NCBI GenBank assembly: GCA_024654165.1
Contig: JANLIP010000076.1
Span: forward strand, 1 to 6,801
Length of the DNA: 6,801 nt
Direction of reading: 5' to 3'
DNA from: Candidatus Kaiserbacteria bacterium
GTDB taxonomy: Bacteria; Patescibacteriota; Minisyncoccia; Phycocordibacterales; UBA2100
In this document: in pieces, positions 1 through 3,758 of the stretch
How positions within the stretch are numbered: the stretch's first letter is position 1
Layout of the letters: every line of letters starts with the position of its first letter
Program-made: the position numbers and the translations under genes
Notes under the pieces: generated by a model
Seen by the model: only the letters and a program-made list of their open reading frames with translations
Databases searched by the model: none
What the model was told of the DNA's origin: nothing

Positions 1-413
1 TCAAGCTCGGAGCGGTCCAGTTGTGCGAGAAGACCCGTAGTAACGGCGACAACAGCATGTTTGGGGTCGCGCCCCGCCGCAAATGCATTGGGCGCTGAAT
101 CTTCTATGATGTACAAACGCGGTTTCGGAAGTCCCGCTGTAATTGCCAGATTTTCAAGTATGCGATGCAGTTCAAGATACTGAACCGAATCGGCCTCCTT
201 GGCGCCTGTGGACGAGAGCGCGATTTTGTCGGAGAACCAGTAGGCGCTTATGTTCATCGCGAGTGCGAAAATGACGGCAACCCAAAGTATCGCAGGAGTC
301 TGCATGTACCACGAAATCGCCCAACCGACGAGCATCACCAGCACGAAAAACGCACTCATCAGCATCCATGTGCGGAATACGTTTTTGCTCTGCTGTGTAT
401 ATAAGCTGGCCAT
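1..413 (-). CDS. htpX: HtpX-like M48 membrane metalloprotease (N-terminal part, cut by window edge)
   Basis: This is the N-terminal 137 codons of a zinc-dependent membrane protease that in known HtpX proteins degrades misfolded membrane proteins from the cytoplasmic side. My translation starts MASLYTQQSKNVFRTW. Two hydrophobic segments follow at about residues 16-37 and 41-60, the second ending in the typical NISAYWFSDKIAL. Then comes the family signature PRLYIIEDSAPNAFAAGRDP (residues 98-117), followed by AVVAVTTGLL. The catalytic HEXXH normally follows about ten residues after the point where the window ends, so it cannot be checked here. The start at 413 is the ATG just before the conserved opening. 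It has no Shine-Dalgarno-like sequence. The gene follows lemA on the same strand after a 59-bp gap, a pairing seen in many bacteria, so the two are probably cotranscribed. The gap holds a GC-rich palindrome. Assignment to the HtpX/M48B family is firm; activity is not demonstrable from this fragment. Confidence 0.93.
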   Translation of the reverse strand, partial: MASLYTQQSKNVFRTWMLMSAFFVLVMLVGWAISWYMQTPAILWVAVIFALAMNISAYWFSDKIALSSTGAKEADSVQYLELHRILENLAITAGLPKPRLYIIEDSAPNAFAAGRDPKHAVVAVTTGLLAQLDRSEL

Positions 414-438
414 ACTTGATTGCGACAACGTCTCAAGG

Positions 439-480
439 CTAGAAGCCCTGCCTGCCGGCAGGCAGGTCGCACCTAGAAGC
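439..480. repeat. 20-bp perfect palindrome inside an 8-bp direct repeat, lemA-htpX gap
   Basis: CCTGCCTGCCGGCAGGCAGG (447-466) is a perfect 20-bp palindrome. The 8-mer CTAGAAGC occurs directly before it (439-446) and again at 473-480, so the palindrome plus six bases (467-472) lies between two direct repeats. The second copy contains the lemA stop codon and its last codons. This is what a small inserted element with a target-site duplication would look like. As RNA it could form a 10-bp GC-rich hairpin minus loop constraints, but no T run follows on either strand, so it is not a standard terminator. From memory, similar CTGCCTGCCGGCAGGCAG palindromes are common in Parcubacteria genomes; I cannot verify this here. 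Confidence 0.75.
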
Positions 481-1033
481 TAACTTTAACCGGATCCTTT
501 GCCGCCTGCTCATTTTCACCAAGCTGGAAGAAATCACCCGCCTTGAATCCGAACATATTGGCAATGAGGTTTGAGGGGAACGACTGCACTGCATTGTTGA
601 GTTCCATGACGACGCCGTTGTAGAAACGGCGCGCGGCTTGGATTTTATTTTCCGTGTCGGAAAGTTCGCGCTGGAGTTCCACGAAATTCGTGTTTGCTTT
701 CAAATCAGGATAAGCCTCGGATACAGCAAACAGAGATTTCAAAGCGCCCGTCAGCATGTTCTCGGCTTCCGCGTGCTCCGCGACAGTGGTCGCGCCCATG
801 GCTTTCGTCCGCGCATCGGTAACCTTCTGCAAAGTGCCAGCCTCGTGTGCCGCGTAACCCTTTACGGACGCCACTAAGTTCGGAATAAGGTCATACCTGC
901 GCTTCAGTTGAACATCAATATCCGCCCATGCCTCTTTTACGCGGTTAACGAGAGTTACAAAACGGTTATAAGCAAAGACAACCCACAATGCTAGAACGAC
1001 TACGGCTCCTAATAGAATGTATGTGATATTCAT
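473..1033 (-). CDS. lemA: LemA family membrane protein
   Basis: This 186-residue protein has the full LemA layout. An N-terminal hydrophobic helix at about residues 4-22 anchors it in the membrane, with a short outside N-terminus and no cleavage motif. The helical body opens with the family hallmark YNRFVTLVNRVKEAWADIDV (22-41), then QLKRRYDLIPNLVASVKGYA and later AYPDLKANTNFVELQRELSDTENKI. It closes with AARRFYN, a short conserved segment around NAVQSFPSN, and a C-terminal part matching the usual LIANMFGF. Length is normal for the family (about 180-200). The biochemical role of LemA is unclear; it is frequently encoded beside htpX or TPM-domain genes, as here, and is thought to work in envelope maintenance. 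The start at 1033 is supported by a promoter whose -10 box ends 8 nt upstream, predicting a leaderless transcript. The stop is TAG, lying within a direct repeat that flanks a palindrome. Confidence 0.96.
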   Translation of the reverse strand: MNITYILLGAVVVLALWVVFAYNRFVTLVNRVKEAWADIDVQLKRRYDLIPNLVASVKGYAAHEAGTLQKVTDARTKAMGATTVAEHAEAENMLTGALKSLFAVSEAYPDLKANTNFVELQRELSDTENKIQAARRFYNGVVMELNNAVQSFPSNLIANMFGFKAGDFFQLGENEQAAKDPVKVSF

Positions 1034-1041
1034 ATAAGGCG

Positions 1042-1068
1042 ATTATATCACGTCTAGCATTGATGCAA
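1042..1068 (-). promoter_or_regulatory. Extended -10 promoter of lemA, predicted leaderless
   Basis: On the minus strand TGATATAAT occupies 1050-1042: a perfect TATAAT (1047-1042) with the extended -10 TGn in front. The -35 region is weak; the best candidate is TTGCAT (1068-1063, 3 of 6 matches, 15-bp spacer), as expected when an extended -10 compensates. Transcription would start about 6-8 nt downstream, at 1036-1034, directly at the ATG (1033). The promoter lies after the groEL terminator, so lemA-htpX is a separate unit from groES-groEL. Confidence 0.7.
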
Positions 1069-1091
1069 GACCGCGGAATAATGTGTTCGTA

Positions 1092-1121
1092 AAACAAAGC
1101 GCCGCTGCGGGCGCTTTGTTT
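1092..1121 (-). terminator. Rho-independent terminator of groEL
   Basis: AAACAAAGCGCC (1092-1103) and GGCGCTTTGTTT (1110-1121) form a perfect 12-bp stem with a 6-nt loop (GCTGCG). The minus-strand RNA has a GC-rich base and the 3' side ends in GCTTTGTTTT (down to 1091), giving the U-rich tail. It begins 27 nt after the groEL stop codon. It separates the chaperonin operon from the lemA promoter. Confidence 0.85.
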
Positions 1122-1147
1122 GAAAAGTATTTCGTAAGATGAAATAC

Positions 1148-2803
1148 TTAATCCATCCCATCCATCCCACCCGGCATCCCGCCTGGTGCAGATTTTTTCT
1201 CTTCAGGAGCGTCCGCAACCGCAGTTTCGGTCGTAAGTAAGACTGATGCGGCAGACGCCGCATTTTCCACACAACTTCTTGTAACTTTCACGGGGTCAAT
1301 GATTCCCGCCTCAAACATGTCAACAATATTTCCCTCCTCGGATTCCGAATCGGCATTGGCGTTATATCCGAATGCTCCGCCTTTCTTAATCACCTCGCGC
1401 AGGATGACAGCGCCATCTTCCCGTCCGGAATTCTTCGCAATTTGAAGTAGGGGCGCTGAAAGTGCAGAAAGCAAAATGCGATAGCCAATCGTGTATTCAT
1501 CGTGCGCCTTTGCATCAATTTTCTTAGAAAGTTTCTCGCCCACTTTCGCAAGCGCGGAACCTCCGCCGGGGACAATGCCTTCGGCAATTGCCGCCTTCGT
1601 CGCGTTCACGGCGTCTTCAATTTTGTCCTTCAAATACTTCATTTCCGTTTCCGTCGCCGCGCCGACGCGGATTACGGCAACACCGCCGGAGAGTTTCGCC
1701 ACGCGCTCGTCCAGTTTTTCTTTGTCAAACTTGGAATCAGAATTCTCGGACTGCTTGCGCAATTGCGCGATGCGCTCCTGTATATCGGATTTCTTGCCCT
1801 TACCGCCGACGAGCACTGTAGAATCTTTTGTGGCCACGACGCGATTTGCGCGTCCGAGCATGGAAAGCTCCGCATTCTCAATTTTGATTCCAAGATCTTC
1901 CGATACCACTTGTGCGCCGACAGTAATTGCTATGTCGGAAAGAATTTCTTTCTTTCTGTCGCCATAGCCGGGAGCTTTGACCGCAAGCACCGAGAAAACT
2001 CCGCGAAGCTTGTTGACTACAAATGTCGCGAGCGCTTCGCCGTCCACATCGTCGGCGATTATGAGCAACTCTTTCTTACCGGTCTGCGCCAATTTTTCCA
2101 AAAGCGGGAGGATGTCTTTGACGGTGGAGATTTTGCGGTCTGTAATCAGGATTGACGGGTCTTTCATTTCTGCCTCCATCCGTTCCGCGTTGGTTATCAT
2201 GTACGGAGATACGTATCCCTTATCAAATTCCATTCCTTCAACAAAATCGGATTCAATGCCGAATGATTGCGATTCCTCAACAGTCACAACGCCGTCCTTG
2301 CCCACTTTCTCAACGGTGTCGGCAATGGTCTTACCGAGTTCTTCGGATTCCGAAGAAACCGTCGCGACTTGCCTAATGTCCAGCTTGCCCTTTACCGGAC
2401 GCGCCATTTTCTTCAATTCGTCCACCGCATCTTTTGCAGCCGCCTCAATTCCGCGCCGAACAATCATCGCATTTGCACCCATGGCTGTGCGCTTCAGTCC
2501 TTCGTGCACGATTGCCTGTGTAAGCACAACGGCAGTTGTCGTGCCGTCTCCCGCCTTGTCGTTCGTTTTTGTGGCCACTTCTTTCACGATTGAAGCGCCC
2601 ATGTTTTCAAACTTGTCGGCGAGCGTAATTTCCTTTGCAATCGTTACGCCGTCGTTTGTGATGGTGGGCCCGCCCCATGACTTATCAAGTGCGACGTTAC
2701 GCCCGCGGGGCCCAAGCGTGACGCGCACTGCGCCGGCAACGACATCAACTCCGCGCTTAAGCGCTTTTCTCACTTCTTCGTCAAAAATTACTTGTTTTGC
2801 CAT
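1148..2803 (-). CDS. groEL: Chaperonin GroEL (Cpn60, Hsp60)
   Basis: This is a complete 551-residue group I chaperonin that forms the double seven-membered folding ring with GroES and ATP. The equatorial nucleotide site is intact: LGPRGRNV (30-37), TITNDGVTIAKEI (48-60), GDGTTTA with the ATP/metal Asp at D86, the catalytic Asp at D397 in IEDAVNATKAA, and PGGGSAL (412-418). The apical domain between about residues 190 and 375 carries VEGMEFDKGYVSPY (188-201), DDVDGEALATFVVNKLRG and KAPGYGDRK. The C-terminus has the typical flexible Gly-Met tail GGMPGGMDGMD. Length and order are as expected (E. coli 548). The start ATG is preceded by an A-rich stretch without a Shine-Dalgarno sequence. It lies 84 bp downstream of groES, so the two are very likely one operon, but the gap contains a hairpin plus T run that could lower readthrough. 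A 12-bp-stem terminator follows the TAA stop. Confidence 0.99.
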   Translation of the reverse strand: MAKQVIFDEEVRKALKRGVDVVAGAVRVTLGPRGRNVALDKSWGGPTITNDGVTIAKEITLADKFENMGASIVKEVATKTNDKAGDGTTTAVVLTQAIVHEGLKRTAMGANAMIVRRGIEAAAKDAVDELKKMARPVKGKLDIRQVATVSSESEELGKTIADTVEKVGKDGVVTVEESQSFGIESDFVEGMEFDKGYVSPYMITNAERMEAEMKDPSILITDRKISTVKDILPLLEKLAQTGKKELLIIADDVDGEALATFVVNKLRGVFSVLAVKAPGYGDRKKEILSDIAITVGAQVVSEDLGIKIENAELSMLGRANRVVATKDSTVLVGGKGKKSDIQERIAQLRKQSENSDSKFDKEKLDERVAKLSGGVAVIRVGAATETEMKYLKDKIEDAVNATKAAIAEGIVPGGGSALAKVGEKLSKKIDAKAHDEYTIGYRILLSALSAPLLQIAKNSGREDGAVILREVIKKGGAFGYNANADSESEEGNIVDMFEAGIIDPVKVTRSCVENAASAASVLLTTETAVADAPEEKKSAPGGMPGGMDGMD

Positions 2804-2838
2804 AGTTTTTCTTAAATGAATGATAATGAATTTTTTAG

Positions 2839-2881
2839 AAAAACATGGCCCCGTGAAATTGGATTTTTATTTCACTGGGGC
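2839..2881 (-). terminator. Hairpin with T run between groES and groEL (possible attenuator)
   Basis: On the minus strand, 7 nt after the groES stop, GCCCC-A-GTGAAAT (2881-2869) pairs with ATTTCAC-GGGGC (2859-2848): 12 pairs with one bulged base (2876) and a 9-nt A/T-rich loop. Four nt after the stem comes TTTTT (2843-2839). This resembles a weak rho-independent terminator or a processing site inside the groESL transcript. The T run is short and displaced, so partial readthrough into groEL is expected. Function is inferred from structure only. Confidence 0.5.
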
Positions 2882-2887
2882 AGTTTC

Positions 2888-3214
2888 TCACTTAATAATT
2901 GCTAAAATATCGCTTTCTTTAACAAGGAAAAATTCTTCATCCTTTTCTCCCGTGTCAACTTCATTGTCCCAACCGGAATTAAAGACGACTTTAGAACCGA
3001 CTTTTACGGTCATCGGAATCAAATCCCCCTCATCGCCGAATCTGCCGGGGCCGACTGCGACAACAAGACCGATTTTTGACTTCTCTTTTTGTGCGGTGTC
3101 GGGAATGATTATGCCCGCAGGAGACTTCTTGTCATCAGAGTCCACTCGCTTCACCAAAACGCGGTCCGCGAGAGGTTGAATATTAATCTTAGTATTTGTA
3201 GATGTTTTCTTCAT
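2888..3214 (-). CDS. groES: Co-chaperonin GroES (Cpn10)
   Basis: This 108-residue protein is the lid of the GroEL folding chamber. The core starts at about residue 11 with INIQPLADRVLVKRV. The mobile loop that docks on GroEL spans about residues 26-45, with the binding tripeptide in AGIIIPDTAQKEK. It continues with the conserved VVAVGPGR (51-58), DLIPMTVKVGSKVVF (64-78) and ends ESDILAII (100-107). It is about ten residues longer than E. coli GroES because of a Lys/Thr-rich N-terminal extension (MKKTSTNTK). No internal ATG before the core offers a shorter start. The mRNA leader of about 30 nt is A/T rich and lacks a Shine-Dalgarno sequence. It is the first gene of the groES-groEL unit, driven by a consensus promoter at 3251-3278. 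No CIRCE element (TTAGCACTC-N9-GAGTGCTAA) is visible upstream. Confidence 0.98.
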   Translation of the reverse strand: MKKTSTNTKINIQPLADRVLVKRVDSDDKKSPAGIIIPDTAQKEKSKIGLVVAVGPGRFGDEGDLIPMTVKVGSKVVFNSGWDNEVDTGEKDEEFFLVKESDILAIIK

Positions 3215-3250
3215 AATATTAAGATAATTAGGTGTTTATAACGAGGTGGC

Positions 3251-3278
3251 ATTATATAAGTTAAGGAATCCGTGTCAA
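3251..3278 (-). promoter_or_regulatory. Consensus sigma-70 type promoter of groES-groEL
   Basis: On the minus strand there is a perfect -35 TTGACA (3278-3273), a 16-bp spacer and a perfect -10 TATAAT (3256-3251). Transcription would start near 3244, giving a leader of about 30 nt before groES ATG (3214). A 12-of-12 hexamer match implies high vegetative expression. No CIRCE and no heat-shock sigma-32-like boxes are apparent. Confidence 0.85.
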
Positions 3279-3288
3279 ATTCTAGAAT
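3279..3288. promoter_or_regulatory. 10-bp palindrome between divergent -35 boxes (candidate operator)
   Basis: ATTCTAGAAT is a perfect palindrome filling the space between the groES -35 (ending at 3278) and the secG -35 (starting at 3290). A regulator bound there could affect both promoters. It is short and A/T-rich, so chance occurrence is a real possibility; no regulator gene is in the window. Confidence 0.3.
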
Positions 3289-3289
3289 A

Positions 3290-3318
3290 TTGATTTCCAA
3301 ACCCAGATATGCTATACT
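3290..3318 (+). promoter_or_regulatory. Extended -10 promoter of secG, predicted leaderless
   Basis: A -35 TTGATT (3290-3295, 4 of 6) is followed by a 17-bp spacer and -10 TATACT (3313-3318, 5 of 6), with the extended TGC in front (3310-3312). The expected start of transcription is about 3325, two bases before ATG 3327. The geometry matches the lemA promoter exactly: 8 nt between -10 box and ATG. The more upstream in-frame ATG at 3309 lies inside this promoter and would not be in the transcript. Confidence 0.75.
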
Positions 3319-3326
3319 TCCAGAAC

Positions 3327-3560
3327 ATGGTAGCTCTCCAGAGTATCTTGCCCTACGTGCAGATAGCGCTCTCAGTGCTTCTAATCATTGCAATTCTTTT
3401 GCAGCATACGGGCGCATCTTTGGGCGGTGCTTTCGGGGCCGACAATTTCGGCTCCGGATTCCACACCCGCAGAGGTTTGGAAAAGACTCTTTTCTTTGCT
3501 ACCATAATCCTCGGCATTCTCTTCGCACTATCGGCTCTCATAAATTTATTTATTAGCTAA
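3327..3560 (+). CDS. secG: Preprotein translocase subunit SecG
   Basis: This 77-residue protein is the small accessory subunit of the SecYEG channel. It has two membrane helices (about residues 6-25 and 53-75). The loop between them carries the SecG hallmark LLQHTGASLGGAFGADN, followed by a basic turn (TRRGLEKTL). It is normal for a short SecG. I chose ATG 3327 (MVALQSILPYVQ) rather than the in-frame ATG at 3309, because the -10 box at 3313-3318 overlaps the longer version and known SecG proteins begin just before the first helix. The stop is TAA. The next gene on the strand begins at least 174 bp later. No clear terminator follows; only small hairpins (TACCT/AGGTA at 3580-3595 and GCGCT/AGCGC at 3604-3617) without T runs are seen, so readthrough into the peptide-binding protein gene is possible. 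Confidence 0.93.
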   Translation: MVALQSILPYVQIALSVLLIIAILLQHTGASLGGAFGADNFGSGFHTRRGLEKTLFFATIILGILFALSALINLFIS

Positions 3561-3617
3561 AATCTGGCTACTGCGTTGATACCTCTTGGCAGGTACCGCG
3601 TAAGCGCTGAATAGCGC

Positions 3618-3758
3618 CATGCCTGTACACACGAAATGACATCCAATATATGTTGAGACTCGTTTCGAAGATAATATATGACAATCAATATCAACGATTA
3701 CCAGCTTAATTCGGCATTGTTTCTTTAAGCAACAATGTCATTTCGTGTGACAGGCATG
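3618..3758. repeat. Long inverted repeat around a 92-bp A/T-rich spacer
   Basis: CATGCCTGT-A-CACACGAAATGACAT (3618-3642) is repeated in inverted form at 3735-3758, identical except for one extra A at 3627 in the left arm. The arms are 25 and 24 nt; the spacer (3643-3734) is A/T rich and shows no gene. The right arm covers the most upstream ATG of the following gene. A transcript across it would pair the arms and bury that ATG. It could be the ends of a small non-autonomous element (MITE-like) or a regulatory stem. No target-site duplication is visible outside the arms. A weak promoter candidate (TTGAGA 3653-3658, TATATG 3675-3680) lies in the spacer. Confidence 0.75.

Noticed and set aside
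447..466. Palindrome as rho-independent terminator of lemA
   Set aside because: No T run follows on the minus strand, and htpX begins shortly downstream in the usual lemA-htpX order.
1491..2819. Long open frames on the plus strand opposite groEL (up to 280 codons at 1977-2819, also 1491-1967 and 1502-2155)
   Set aside because: They are antisense to a fully conserved groEL, overlap one another, have Ser/Phe/Arg-rich composition typical of reverse-strand shadows, and match no family I recognise.
3215..3300. CIRCE/HrcA operator upstream of groES
   Set aside because: Neither TTAGCACTC nor GAGTGCTAA, nor a near match, is present in the groES upstream region.
3653..3680. Promoter for the peptide-binding protein gene (TTGAGA, 16 bp, TATATG)
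   Set aside because: Both boxes are weak (4 of 6 for the -10), in an A/T-rich spacer where such matches are expected by chance; mentioned only as a candidate.
3561..3734. tRNA or other structured RNA gene after secG
   Set aside because: No T-arm GGTTCGAnTCC motif or cloverleaf is seen. The structure present is explained by small hairpins and the long inverted repeat.
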